A stretch of 64,000 bases of DNA from Hypomesus transpacificus (GCF_021917145.1 NW_025813700.1:62001-126000), one strand, 5' to 3'; numbered from the stretch's first letter, positions 17,391-30,386 are shown. Translations and numbers: made by a program. Notes: a model not told the origin generated them from the letters alone.

Positions 17391-18373
17391 CAGGGGATTT
17401 GGAATATTTTAATATTAATTTGTAAAGGATTTCAGCAGTAATAACTGACATGATTAAGCACATAAACCTGATACTTATTAGAATCAAGTGTTCTAGATTA
17501 GGGTTGGAGCAGAAATCTCCAGGAAGGTAGCTCTGGATGGGCCAATCCTTTGATTTCTAAGACAACAAGCTGATGGTGACTGAACTTCACTGATGCTACG
17601 ATAGTAGCAAAAAGTACCTGATATTCACCACACTTTATTTGGAATGTAAAGAACTTTACAAAATGGTTCAGACCACTGTTTGATTCTATCTCACTGAATT
17701 GCAAAGCGTATTTTGAATTGTCATTGTGTTTGACATTTTATTTAAAAGCAATGAAACACAAAATAAATTATTTCAGATTACTTTCTTGTCATAGTAGGAG
17801 TATTTTGAAGCATTGTGTTTCGAATTATTAATTCTGAGTTACAAAACAAATAAATAAAATGGAATAATTACAAATACATTTTTGATTAGTTGTTTTTGCA
17901 GTTCAGTTATGTGTAAGGATTGATAAGGGGTTTTGAATTGTTTTGCAAAGTAGGCCCAATCAGTGCCATGTCTCCCTTTGATTAAAGCCACCACACTTTA
18001 TTGTTGAATTTATATATACTGCTACACAATGTAGCTCATCTTCCTTAAGGGACCTATGACACTCGGTCTTTAGCACTCACAGGTGGACCTTTAATATTTA
18101 TTGTGTGTACTCCTGCTCTAGAACAACAACAACAGGATAATCAGGGGGAGAAAATCACATTACTTAAACCAGTATGCTTCATTAAATGTTCCATAAAATA
18201 TGTTGAATAGTAGAACCAATCTAATAACCATACATTCCTTAAAGTAAATATGTATATTGTGTCATATTCCTTTTGTACATTATTATTATTTCAGTTTATC
18301 TTCCCTCTCAGTAAATAGGTTGTTAACACAACCTTAGGAAACACCTTTATGTCACACCTGACCCTAACGTGTG

Positions 18374-18744
18374 TTATTTAGTGATGGAAGAGACTGTGTT
18401 GGACTTCAGCAGGTCAATGCTTTTCCAGCGCTGGACCCAGCGTCTGAGCAGCTGCTTGATCTCTTTGGTCCTGAGGCAGTAGATGAAGGGGTTGATGAGA
18501 GGAGGGAAGAGGCTGTAGAAGAGAGTTGTGCCGATTCGGAGGTCAGAGGTCATCACCAGGGATGGGAGGAGGAGGGCAGAATAGACGACGAAACGGGGGA
18601 TGTAGTAGATGAAGATGATTTACCCTTGAGTGGCACAGGTAGACAGGGTCTTCAGCCTGCCCTGGAGAGAACAGCACAGTGAGTTAGAGTTCAGTTAACA
18701 AAGAATACACTTCTCTCTCTGTCCTTCTCTCTGTCCTTCTCTCT

Positions 18745-18840
<96 letters not shown>

Positions 18841-20581
18841 CCCACACACACACACTCACTCTCACCTGTAAGGTGGCCATCTTCATCACCGTCACAATGA
18901 CACAGGCATAGGACAAGATGATGAGGGACAGGGGCCCGAGGAGGACGAGCATGGCGATTGAGACGGTCTTCAGCACGATGGGAGAGATATCTCCACAGGC
19001 CACCAGGTTGAGAGAGACCGTATCACAGTAGATGTGCAGGATCTTGTTGGGTTTACAGTAAGAGAGCAGCCGGGAATAGTCGGAGGCGGCAATGCCAGGG
19101 GTGATATTGGCAGCCAGCCAGGAAAGGATTGATATACCTGTCATGATCCTATTGGTCATCAACACAGGGTACCTGTTGAGAGGGGGGGTGGGGAGGTTGT
19201 AGTAGGAAGAAAGGAAAGGGAATACTAGTAACATCACACTCCACTCCTTAATGCATATTTCACACTGGCCAGATAAGTAACAACACAAACTGTGCTTAGT
19301 GTAAACAGTGCATTTGTGCATAGTAACATCAACCTAATTTAGAAAGTAACGTAGTAATTGCTTGTACCTGAGAGGGAAGCAGATAGCCAGGCTGCGGTCC
19401 AGGGCCATGGTCATCATGATGAGGGAGTTTAAAGTGCCAAAGTAGTGGATTATATGTGTTTGGATGATGCAGGTGTAGAAGCTGATAGACCCGTCGTTCG
19501 ACCAGTAACGAGCGATGATTTTCGGCAGGGCTGCAGTGTCAAAGCCTGGGAAACATACAGAGACAGGTGGAATAAAGCCCTTGCTGGTTCATTATCAGGT
19601 GCAGAAGGGAAGTCATGTCATGTAAAATGTAAATGTAAATGTTAGACTACTTTTTTCAGGTCAGAAAGATGGACAGAGTGAGAGAGGATGTAACAGAGAG
19701 AGAGACGAACTGTAAACATTTTAACTGCCAATCTGTGTCAACAAGGGAAATATACTAACTTAAAAGTATCCAAATAATTTTGGATTCCCCGTCTCTTTAT
19801 CTTTTGAATCATAACTTTTATTTACATATATATTCGGCTGTGCTTAGCTGTGAGATTTTTCTTAATTGTTCTATATTTATACATATTTTTTTTTTACATA
19901 TCTGCTTTATATCTGTGTTATCTATCAGTTTAATATCCATTCACAAAAAGTTTGTCTATTCAAAGATTTTTGACATAACAAAAATACAATATATTGAGAC
20001 ACAGTGACACATAAAGTACTGTGCAGGAGTGTCACCCAAGATATTTTACATGAACATTGTCTTTTAATGTCTTCTTTTGTCATATGTATTTGTGTGGCAG
20101 TATAAAAGTTTAATTTTGCAGAAATGTTTGTTTCGTCTGATAATTTCATTATTTCTTAAAGCATTTTTGTTGTACTCAAAACAAATATTTTCCAAAGACT
20201 TTGCACAGTATTGCAATGTTTAAGTTTAGAGAAGTTTAGATTGCTATGTTAAGTTTGGAGAAAGAGAGAGGGAGAGAGAGAGAGGAAAGGGGTGGCAGGT
20301 TGGGCATTACGATGCATGGAGAGAGGCAAGGATAAGGAGATCCCTCTGCCTGTCTTACCGATGTCAGAGAGGGCCAGACTGACCATGATGATGTACATGG
20401 GTTTCTGGAGGCTGTGTTTCACAGCAAACAGCACCACCAGCAGGGAGTTGCCCCCCACCGTGATCACATAGAGGAAGAGGAACAACCAGGCCGTCAGGTT
20501 GTAGTACTCAGGCTGGATACCTGGGAAGCCCACGATGACAAACTCGGATGGCTGTGTAAAGGTGTTATTCACCTGGTCCAT
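18374..20581 (-). pseudogene. odorant receptor D, probable pseudogene
   Basis: Sister copy of gene C with the same four exons: 20581-20359, 19545-19368, 19172-18866 and 18661-18374. All splice sites are canonical. In exon 4 the TTA Leu codon of TM6 ('TQGLIIFIYY' in C) is TAA here (18622-18620), so the product would end early in TM6 and lack the rest of TM6, TM7 and the tail. The start reads 'MDQVNNTF' instead of 'MNQGNNTF'. Upstream, the splice donor survives (near 20940), but the TATTAAA/CCAAT block of A, B and C is replaced by unrelated sequence. Two independent defects point to a dead gene; a base-calling error at 18621 is the alternative for the first. Confidence 0.8.
18748..18839. repeat. 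(CT)n microsatellite in intron 3 of OR D
   Basis: Same location as in gene C, a few bases shorter. Confidence 0.95.
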
Positions 20582-20654
20582 GTTGAACAGTGGTGTTCCC
20601 TGTGAGGGAAAACAGAAGCGGACAGATTGTTAAACAGAAACAGAGAGACATTAC

Positions 20655-20835
20655 AGTAATAATAATACGTTTTATTTAAAGGCGCCTTTCTCAACACTCA
20701 AGGACACCGTACAAATAAAATAAATAAAACAGCAAAAATACAGAATACAACAACATTACAACCAGCAGAAATAGGCAAAGTAATTGACATTTAAATGGAA
20801 TATGCAGTTTTAAACAGATGGGTTAACACATTAAC
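20655..20835. repeat. dispersed-repeat-like insertion upstream of OR D
   Basis: Relative to gene A, extra sequence beginning 'TTTTATTTAAAGGCGCC' and followed by A-rich sequence separates the ATG exon from the upstream splice donor. The opening phrase resembles widespread fish interspersed repeats. The family was not assigned. Confidence 0.4.
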
Positions 20836-21250
20836 ATCACATTCACAGATTCACAGTCAGAGACACTGAGGCAAATATGTTTCCATGATAGTTATTTAGT
20901 CAGCTGCTAAGTTGAATCTATCTTGTCTTCCAGTCCTTACCTCAACACCATTCTTTAAACAAATTGTTTGGTCCATGGTTCGCTCCTCTTTTGAAAATGT
21001 GCGCGTAACCTTAAAGCTCACAAACTGCAGCAGCAGCCAGCTGGTTATCAATAGAGAACTGACAATGCCAAAACAGAAACATAAATCGATACGTCAAATA
21101 AAGAGAGGAGGGGAAGAGGCCAGGAGCACATCAGGGGCCCAGAATATCAGCGATTTGTTTTTGAATAAAGGTGAGTGTTTAGCTAGCTGCACAGTCTGTG
21201 GTTCACGAGAAATAGCATAGCTCGCCTCGTCCAACATTAGTAATATAAGG

Positions 21251-21516
21251 CAGTGGTTCTCAAAGTGGGTTCCCCGGACCCCTAGGGTTCCGCGAGCCAG
21301 AGCCATAATGTAAAATTGTGCTGTATCAATAAAAAGTGAAAAAATATATGATATTCTACAGATGGGTGACCATTTGCACCAATAAAATAAGGGTATTGTG
21401 TCCATTTAAGAGCACAAAGGGTATGTTGAATGGGTGTTATGATTATGGGGGGGAGTCCTTGAAAAATGCTCTCCCCTGCAAGGGGTCCCTGGCCCTAAAC
21501 ACTTTGAGAACCTCTG
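21251..21516. mobile_element. hAT-type MITE (266 bp)
   Basis: Terminal inverted repeats: 'CAGTGGTTCTCAAAGTG' on the left and the complement of 'CACTTTGAGAACCTCTG' on the right (one mismatch). It is flanked by 8-base direct repeats ATATAAGG (21243-21250) and ATATGGGG (21517-21524), which is the hAT target size. There is no coding capacity, so it is non-autonomous. The right-hand target repeat is also the start of the first unit of the adjacent minisatellite. Confidence 0.8.
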
Positions 21517-22575
21517 ATATGGGGAACTGAATGTTGTGAAAGAAAGTTCTGGTTCTTGATTCATCATCCCTGATATAGGGAACTGAATGTTGTGAAAGAA
21601 AGTTCTGGTTCTTGATTCATCATCCCTGATATAGGGAACTGAATGTTGTGAAAGAAAGTTCTGGTTCTTGATTCATCATCCCTGATATAGGGAACTGAAT
21701 GTTGTGAAAGAAAGTTCTGGTACTTGATTCATCATCCCTGATATAGGGAACTGAATGTTGTGAAAGAAAGTTCTGGTTCTTGATTCATCATCCCTGATAT
21801 AGGGAACTGAATGTTGTGAAAGAAAGTTCTGGTTCTTGATTCATCATCCCTGATATAGGGAACTGAATGTTGTGAAAGAAAGTTCTGGTTCTTGATTCAT
21901 CATCCCTGATATAGGGAACTGAATGTTGTGAAAGAAAGTTCTGGTACTTGATTCATCATCCCTGATATAGGGAACTGAATGTTGTGAAAGAAAGTTCTGG
22001 TTCTTGATTCATCATCCCTGATATAGGGAACTGAATGTTGTGAAAGAAAGTTCTGGTTCTTGATTCATCATCCCTGATATAGGGAACTGAATGTTGTGAA
22101 AGAAAGTTCTGGTACTTGATTCATCATCCCTGATATAGGGAACTGAATGTTGTGAAAGAAAGTTCTGGTTCTTGATTCATCATCCCTGATATAGGGAACT
22201 GAATGTTGTGAAAGAAAGTTCTGGTTCTTGATTCATCATCCCTGATATAGGGAACTGAATGTTGTGAAAGAAAGTTCTGGTTCTTGATTCATCATCCCTG
22301 ATATAGGGAACTGAATGTTGTGAAAGAAAGTTCTGGTTCTTGATTCATCATCCCTGATATAGGGAACTGAATGTTGTGAAAGAAAGTTCTGGTTCTTGAT
22401 TCATCATCCCTGATATAGGGAACTGAATGTTGTGAAAGAAAGTTCTGGTACTTGATTCATCATCCCTGATATAGGGAACTGAATGTTGTGAAAGAAAGTT
22501 CTGGTTCTTGATTCATCATCCCTGATATAGGGAACTGAATGTTGTGAAAGAAAGTTCTGGTACTTGATTCATCAT
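21517..22575. repeat. 56-bp minisatellite, about 19 copies
   Basis: Units begin every 56 bases from 21525 ('AACTGAATGTTGTGAAAG...'). They are identical except for one site 29 bases into the unit, T in most and A in units 4, 8, 11, 17 and 19. Such uniformity means very recent expansion or ongoing homogenisation. No spacers and no coding frame. Confidence 0.97.
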
Positions 22576-23271
22576 TAATGATGGCAAATCAATAGAGTTT
22601 CTCTTTCTTATAACTGAAAAACTCGAATACTGCCCAGGATGCATAGAGCCTAACGCCTATCATCCCTCAGAAACAGGAAATGGATCCAATTTGTTTACAG
22701 TAAGTACATGAAAAAATAAGGTTTGCATCCTTAAATGGAACAGGTACTGCCCCTCAAGAAAAAATTTCAAACTAAAAAATAACCCAATCCAATAACTAAT
22801 TCCATTTTGCGTTGCCAATGGTTAAATAGGCTAATGTTGTGTATCATTAAATCATTGTTTAATTAAGTGTTTCTTTTTTAGTGTCCCAATCCTTATCTCT
22901 ACAAGGCATAGGCCTTTTGTCTCTTGCCAGACTGTGACTGTATAGAGGAATATTTAAATACATACTTACTTTAATGGTAAAATGAATTTAACACATTTAA
23001 AAGGCAGTTTTTTCATGAAAATGCTGTGCAATGAACAGACTACGCCCCTAACTGATGCAGTGCTAAAGTGCAGCTAATCTTCTGATAGCCCAAATGCTAA
23101 TGAACAATAAACAATAAGATAACAGCTATCCGACAGACAGGCCTGTGGTTGTGTATGGATGATTTGACTAGATGAAGGGAGTTGAGAGCAAACTGAGATA
23201 TAAGGTAAGGGATTCCGGATGGAAGCTGACATTGCAAACCTGCCTTCTCTTATATAGAAACAGACCAAAGT

Positions 23272-23465
23272 TACATTTACATTTAGTCATTTGGCAGACG
23301 CTCTTATCCAGAGCGACTTACAGTAAGTACAGGGACATTTCCCGAGGCAAGTAGGGTGAAGTGCCTTGCCCAAGGACACAACGTCATTTGGCTCGGCCGG
23401 GAATCGAACTGGCGACCTTCAGATTACAAGCCCGATTCCCTAACCGCTCAGCCACCTGACTCCCG
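23272..23465 (-). mobile_element. tRNA-derived SINE, copy 1
   Basis: Minus-strand orientation. A tRNA-like head with a box-B-type 'GGTTCGATTCC' relative ('AGTTCGATTCC') is followed by a conserved body ('ACGTTGTGTCCTTGGGCAAG') and the common fish tail ending in ATGTAA repeats. Flanked by AAAGTT on both sides (23267-23272 and 23466-23471), a likely target-site duplication. Confidence 0.9.
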
Positions 23466-23815
23466 AAAGTTCCAATGATAGCTGCAAAATAACGAGGCAG
23501 TAATACAGCAGAAAGGCTCAAAGACAACCGTGACAAGGGACACAATATCGTTTATTCATTCAAACATGCTTTCATCCACGGTCATCTGTAAAGCCCTCGA
23601 TATCGCAATGCAGCCAAAGGGCCGAAAGATTGAAGTGACATTCAAATCCATGTGATGGTTTGGGACCAGCGTTGAGGTATGTTTGGGGTTGGGCTCAGCT
23701 GTGAGGTGGGGCTGAGTGTGGGGCCATACCCACACATACCCTACCCCCTCCACCACGACCCCCCCCCCCCCCCACACACACACACAACCCCCTCACCCCC
23801 ACCCTCCACCACCCC

Positions 23816-25949
23816 TCAGCCGCCCGTGGCGGGGACGGAGACCTTCCGTCCCACCGGGCGGCCCTGGCTGCTCCGGCGGGCTAGAGCGAGGCGGATCTCC
23901 TTGGTCCTGAAGCAGTAGATGAAGGGGTTGAGCAGGGGGGGCAGCAGGCTGTAGAGGACCATGAGGCCCATGCGCAGGTCCATGCTCAACTGGATAACGC
24001 CGATGACGTTGATGGTGTAGACGCAGCAGCGGGGGACGTAGTAGAGGGAGATGATGAAGAGTTGGCAGCTGCAGGTGGAGAAGGCCTTCCACCGACCCTG
24101 AGGGAGACCCGGGCAGGACACACACACACGCTGACTCTTACACAGGGACACGCGCACACACACCCGTGCTTACACTTACACAGGGACACATGCATACACG
24201 TGGTTATATTCACACAAACACACTCACTTATGTTGTTACACACACACACACACAATCACAAACATACATTCGCCTACTAGGGCTCACACACACAAATCAC
24301 GGTGCCCCCACACACACACACACCCTCGCACAGGCTCACGTACACGAATCCGGGCGCACTTTTACCTGAGTGCTTTTGATCTTGGCCATGACGACGATGA
24401 CGTGGACGTAGGATAAGAGGATGATGGAGAAAGGGAGCAGGAGAACAAACATGGCCACCGTGAAGGATACCGTGGTCTGGGGGGACACGTCCACACAGGC
24501 CAGTGTGTTCAAGGAGCGCGTGTCGCAGAAACAGCCGATGATGCGGTTGGATCCGCAGAAGGGCAGCTCGGCTGATTGGAAGCTGGTGATGGCCGGAGCG
24601 ATGTGGGCCAACACCCAGGACACGAGGGTCAGACCGGTCATGGTGTTGTTGGTCATGATCTTAGGGTACCTGGTAGGGAGGTGGGGGGAGATTTACCAAC
24701 AGAAATCCAAACATAAACCGAACTGAAAACTTGACAATAGAAAGGTGAAACACTGAAAGAAAATCGAACATGTAGCCACTGAGTCATGTCCATACATGCA
24801 GGAGCACTCACAAGCACACACTCTGTTGTCCCTGTTGTAATGTATTGTGTTGTTACGTGACGTGCTGTTGTGTGTGATGCGGTCATGAATCTGTGAAATG
24901 TTGATGCAAGATATTAGTTTCTAATGGATCTGCTGCATGATTGTGTAACTCACACTAAGTAGTAAATTATATAACGATTAACTCTTTAGAAAGGCCTGAC
25001 CAGGGACCAGGGTTGTAAATTAGCTTATTGGCTAGAAACCTTTTTATGCAACCCATATGCAACATATTGTAATTTATGTATGTAAGAATGTGTGTTGCAT
25101 TGTCCCTGACAAATAAACAAATAAATAAGCGTGGTGTGCCACACCACAAAATAAACTACAGGTGTGTATGTGTTCGTTTAGAGTACTGTGTGCATTTGCC
25201 TGTTAGGGAGAGGACTTGGTCAGGTCAGGTGTCATAGCAAAGCGGTTTGTCTGTCTTACAAGAAAGGGAAGCAGATAGCCAGGTAGCGGTCCAGGGCCAT
25301 GGTCATCATGATGAGGGAGTTCAAGGTGCCAAAATAATGGAGCATCTGCTTCTGGAACAGGCAGGTGGTGAAGGCGATTGCCCCGTCATCCCACCAGTAG
25401 CGAGCGATCAGCTTGGGGACGCCCACAGTAGAATAGCCTGGTCACAAAACAACATGACGTTTACCATAAAGTTCCCACACAATGAACACACTAAACCATA
25501 AACAGCCCCAGTCATCCAGCTCCTAAAAACAACATTGACAATTTTTTTTTTTTGTGGGTTTCAATGTGAAAGAGGTGTGGCAACCATTGTATAATGTTAG
25601 AGTAAGATCTAAAGAATGAAACAAAAAGACAGTCCCTACTAGAAAACCACACAGCCAGACCTTCTGCTAGCAAGAGAGACAGCCGTGCTTGCCCTGTATT
25701 CCCTAAAAATAAAATCCCACTGCCTGCCTTACCGATGTCAGAGAGGGCCAGACTGACCATGATGATGTACATGGGTTTCTGGAGGCTGTGTTCCACAGCA
25801 AACAGCACCACCAGCAGGGAGTTGCCCCCCACCGTGATCACATAGAGGAAGAGGAACAACCAGGCCGTCAGGTTGTAGTACTCAGGCTGGATACCCGGGA
25901 AGCCCACGATGACAAACTCAGTCACACGCGTGTAGTTCTCAAGCTGCAT
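23816..25949 (-). CDS. odorant receptor E (four coding exons, divergent)
   Basis: Exons at 25949-25733, 25437-25260, 24669-24366 and 24097-23816 give 326 residues, with GT-AG junctions at the same sites as A to D. The start is placed at 25949 because an acceptor (TTTTTCAG/A) lies directly before this ATG. From residue 11 to the end of exon 1 it is almost identical to A-D at the DNA level. Exons 2 to 4 are much more distant: 'ARYWWDDGAIAFTTC', 'MALDRYLAICFPF', and a GC-rich exon 4 with 'NPFIYCFRTKEI' and a basic tail. The poly-C tract at 23760-23773 lies just past the stop. Intact, so likely functional. The mosaic pattern suggests gene conversion of exon 1. Confidence 0.88.
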
Positions 25950-28261
25950 TCTGAAAAAGGAGAAATAGAAACTGCTGATGGCACCGTAGCATAATGCAAC
26001 TGTCAACTGTATTTACAATAACAACAATAGTTACATGGCCATCAATAGATGAAGAAGAGGCACGATTTTGTCATTTCATTCTAAATTGAGTATTTTAAGC
26101 TTAGTCACGTTCCCATGTCAAAGCTTTGCTTGTTAGATTATTACTTTTCGCTTTAGTAAAGTCAACTCAACATGAACACAAATGTAACTGTACTAAATTA
26201 AACAACGTTTTTTTTGCGACCCCCTGCAAATGTAGATTTCAGGTCTCCATCAGTAAACAGTAAATTACATTCACAGACAACAGTGCACCTTTTCTCTTCA
26301 ACACCTGAATGGTTGACGGTCATCAGAGGGCGAGCTCACACTCAAACAAGCATGTCGCTGATATACTGTCACAAACACACTCGTCATTCAGCACACCACC
26401 AATAAGCTACGTGTGTGTGTGTGTGTGGACTGGTTAGCCTCACAGCACTCTGTGGCATGCCTTGAGGATACGTTTGACAAGGTCACAGTGTCCATAAATT
26501 GGCATTAATCTGAAATGTTTATTTTTGTCAATTAAAGTGTGAATAATTACACACAACTAAATTTTAAAAAGACATACGTGGCCCTTTTGCACAGATGCCC
26601 ACAGATCAGCTTCTATTTTCAACATCTAATATACAGTTGTGTCTGTAACATAAGGTGAAGCTCTCCATTCACAAAGAATGACTTCATGGGCCAGGGCTTC
26701 CTATGTAAAGCAGGCAGGCGGGCATTCAAGTATTCTGTTCCTGTTTGATTGAAGGTGACCCCGAATGAAAAAACAAGGAATATGACCTTCTGTGACCTTT
26801 ACCCTTTTTGAAAAACTCTGCCCTAGTCACGGTTTAACAGTGTCATCGTCATCATTATCTGGAACAAGTGTTATGAGTTTGCATCTGTGTGTGTGCGTGG
26901 AGGCCCGAGGTAGGACGTGTAAAAAATATTGGCTCAGCAAGTTAATGATTTTGGAAGGAGAGAGGAGATGGAGGAGATGGGGGTTGGAGGGCTGTTTACC
27001 CAGTGATCTGGAACAGAGGGGAGAGAGGTCAGGATCATATCCAGGTCTGCTAGACAGTCACTTCAGCGCTGTAATGAAAGCCAAGAGGCCAACATCCTCT
27101 CTGTCATCTCCCAGAGGGCCACACACACAAAAAATACACCAGAAAAGGGAAGACTTGTTCCCAAATCCCTTGTCATTAAAGAATTTGGACCAAACCAGTT
27201 TTGGAAATATCACTTGCATCTCTCTCACCAAGCTCAGGCTTCAGAGCTACTTCACACGAGAATATGGTTCCAAACTTTCTCAAGGCTTTTCCCCCACCAA
27301 GGCCTTCCCATCAGTCAGTCAAAGAAAAACAATTTGTTTTGTTACAAAAAAAAGCTGAATCACTGTTTGTCCCCATCACGATCCCTGGGCTCCGAGGTGA
27401 CAAACACGTCCTCCGCAGAGAGCCAATTACAGGCGACATCCACAGGGGGGGGGTCCAAGCAGTCTACCTGTCTCTTCTGTTTACTCCCGTAACCATGACG
27501 CAAAGGGTGATGGAGCCATATCTGTTGCGGGCCTGGGCATCACAGACCTCAGGCCTTGGCACTCCACAGTTTAAGGCCCTGACCTAAAGCCTCACGTTTG
27601 GTAACTGCTGCATGTCTCTCACCGAGTGAAGCTTGGAGGGAAGGTAGTTGAAGCCAGGCTAGAGTCACACCGCATGGTATATGGGGTTCTGTGTTATATT
27701 TTGAGTATATGAATAAAGAAAATGAAGATAAGGAATGGCGGAACGTGCAAGCACTTAAAAGCAGTGGCGGGTGGGGGGGGGGGGGGGGCTTTACAACCCG
27801 AGTACTGTTGGGTATAGCATCAGCTATGTAGTGCAGTGTGTGTGTGTGATGGGGGGGGGGGGCAGCAGTGTGCAGCAGTGGGACTTATCAGTGGGCCTTT
27901 TCAGTAATAAATTATCAATTCAATAAGCAGCATCTCAAAAGCTTCTCCCAGAGGTGTGTTTACTAGTCTCAGTGGACTGAACAATGGACTGCCTCAAAAC
28001 AATTACTCCATTACCCTGTTGATGACACTCTTAGGCTGTTTCCCTAATGCTGACCAGGGCTGACCTGACCAGGGCTGGGTCGAGAGAGTAAAAACAAAAA
28101 CACCATATCAAGACCACCACATACATGCACTCTGCGTGGAGCTTCAGGAGATGGAGTTTAGATGTGTTCTATCAGTCCGAGCACCATAGGGATGCCAGGC
28201 TGCACACTACATTTGTTTCTTTTTCAGGCCTCGTGACAAGACTGTTACACACTGTGCTGCG

Positions 28262-28283
28262 GTCATCCCCCCCCTCCCCTCCC

Positions 28284-28320
<37 letters not shown>

Positions 28321-28333
28321 TCTCTCTATCCCC

Positions 28334-28397
<64 letters not shown>

Positions 28398-28500
28398 ATC
28401 GCTCTCTCTCTCTCTATCCCCCCCTCTCTCTCTCTCTCTTTGTATCTTTCTCTCTCCTTTTCTTTCTGTATCTCTTAGTCTTTCTCTCTGCCGCCCTCCC
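28262..28500. repeat. compound (CT)n/poly-C tract
   Basis: CT runs broken by 'TATC' and C-tracts over about 240 bases. Confidence 0.9.
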
Positions 28501-28562
28501 CCCCCACACACTCAAGATATTGCGACAGTTGCTCCGTGTTTTGCTCCCGCCCCTTAATGATG

Positions 28563-28612
28563 TCCCAGAGTCCTCAGAGTCCTCAGAGTCCTCAGAGTCC
28601 TCAGAGTCCTCA
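28563..28612. repeat. 9-bp tandem repeat (TCCTCAGAG)
   Basis: Five to six head-to-tail copies, fully uniform. Confidence 0.9.
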
Positions 28613-30386
28613 CAGGCACACCAGTCTGCTGGGCTCCCAGTCTCTCTCAGCAGAGTTTGGAGACAGGGTGTCAACAAACAAGGTGCTCATTAAGTCTCTC
28701 ATTAAGACGCCTCAGGAAGTGTTGACAAGCTCCAGCACGCTCCCACAGGAAGGGAGTTGAGTCTGTTGTTGATGATGATGATGTCCTAGTGCTGTATGAC
28801 ATATCTAGGAATTCGTCTTCATTAGAAAGTTTTTCGTAAAGTTTTTAGACCACAAGTACTTGCGCAATTGTACAGCCTACACAGACGGATGTTGTGCTAA
28901 CTGTGTTATGAGTTTAGGAAATTTGCTACGTAAAGGTATTAAAAAAACTGTCATAGCGATTGTAAAAAACTGTATTCAAACTCAATTTCCACTGACTTCT
29001 GACTGAATTTCCGACTTCTGGCAAAATCAAACACTCGCTCCCAAGCCATGTAACCTGTGTTCAAAATCAAACTATGCTTTCAGATCATAAACACAACCAA
29101 TCAAGATATAAACACTATGGAGCAATCATTAGACACAACACAAAATAATGGAGAACACAGCATCCAGGGCATGTAGTTACATGTAAAGAAGAATGTGTTT
29201 ATGTTTACACAGTAAATTCATTTACTGTAGCAATAAAGACAATTTATTTTCGATTTTGAAACACTGGATTTTGGTGTTTCAAAACCCATTAACACTTTCC
29301 TGATGTATGACTATGTTTAGCCTGTGCTCTTCACCTCTCTATGTGAAGCCCTCTGTGAAATTGCTTATAAAAAGGGCAATACAAATACAGTAAATTTGTA
29401 TGATTTGAAAACAGTAACCATCACATCAGTAACAACTTAGAATTGTCAACAAAGAACAAAGAAATCCAGCCTTGAAAACACTCCACACCTATGTCACCAC
29501 AGGCCAATTCCCTTGCTTGCAGGACATTTTCTATATGTACATAGAGATGTAACTCCAACAGCATTGGATTCAGTATTTCATGGAGTATGGAATTTAATGG
29601 AATATCTATCAGACGGTGTTCACTTCATAGTCCTGATAACAGAAGTCAGTTATTTCTAAATGCTAGATGCTGCTGTCTGGTAGCCTTCAGCACTAGACCA
29701 GGACTCAGCCAGTGTCATTTGGCCTCTGCCAATTGGCACCTGTGGGTGTTCACCCTTCAATTTAAAGTTCAAAAGTTCAAGAAAACACACAACTAGCTCA
29801 ACAAAGACAATTGTGACTTTCACCAGTCCCACTGAGCTATGCCCACCTCCAACTCTTACAGCAAAAGGCATACCAAGCAAGGTAGCCAATGCCCAAAGTG
29901 CTGATGGAAACCACCCAGATGGTTCTACTGAGCTGACGACAGTGTTCTGGGCCAGAGAGAATGACGGGGAAGCTTGTAGCTCCGCCCATCTCGGGCAGCC
30001 ACCAATCAGCTACCTGGGTCGACGCACTTTTATGTGTCTCCGCATTCACTGTGGGTCAAAGCTTGACGGAGCGTGGAGTGGATCAGCATCTCAGACCGAT
30101 CTCAGGGCTGCTGGCGTCTCTGACAGGTGAGCGTGCACAGGTGATACCTGACAGAGAGACAGGAGAGGAGTGGAACAGAGCTGAATGCCGCGTGTGTAAT
30201 CTGTACAGAGTGAGCCAACTGTGTTCTCTGGATTTATCTGCAGAATTGGAAACAATACAATCGCATAATCATCATCACTCATTTGAATTGTGCCATTTCC
30301 ATTTGTGAATATTGTAGATACGCCGGGATGTCGAGTTAACAAACGTTGTTGTCTCAACAGCAAGGAGGAAGCGTTGCCACGGTAAC

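Larger units (their letters stand above)
26050..30100. other. gene-free stretch with simple repeats
   Basis: No exon recognised. It holds a short (TG)n near 26412-26427, G-runs near 27773-27788 and 27850-27862, a long broken (CT)n/C region at about 28262-28500, and five to six copies of a 9-base repeat TCCTCAGAG at about 28563-28612. Longer open frames (such as 26792-27358) show no domain and no low-complexity-free support. Confidence 0.6.

Noticed and set aside
21517-22575. CRISPR-like array
   Set aside because: Units are directly adjacent with no variable spacers, and the genome is vertebrate.
23400-23465. tRNA gene
   Set aside because: The tRNA-like box sequences are the head of a SINE with body, tail and target repeats. 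The same applies at 50871 and 58880.
26792-27358. A 188-codon plus-strand frame
   Set aside because: No recognisable domain, no signal peptide, and overlapping alternative frames of similar quality. It could be chance in GC-moderate sequence.
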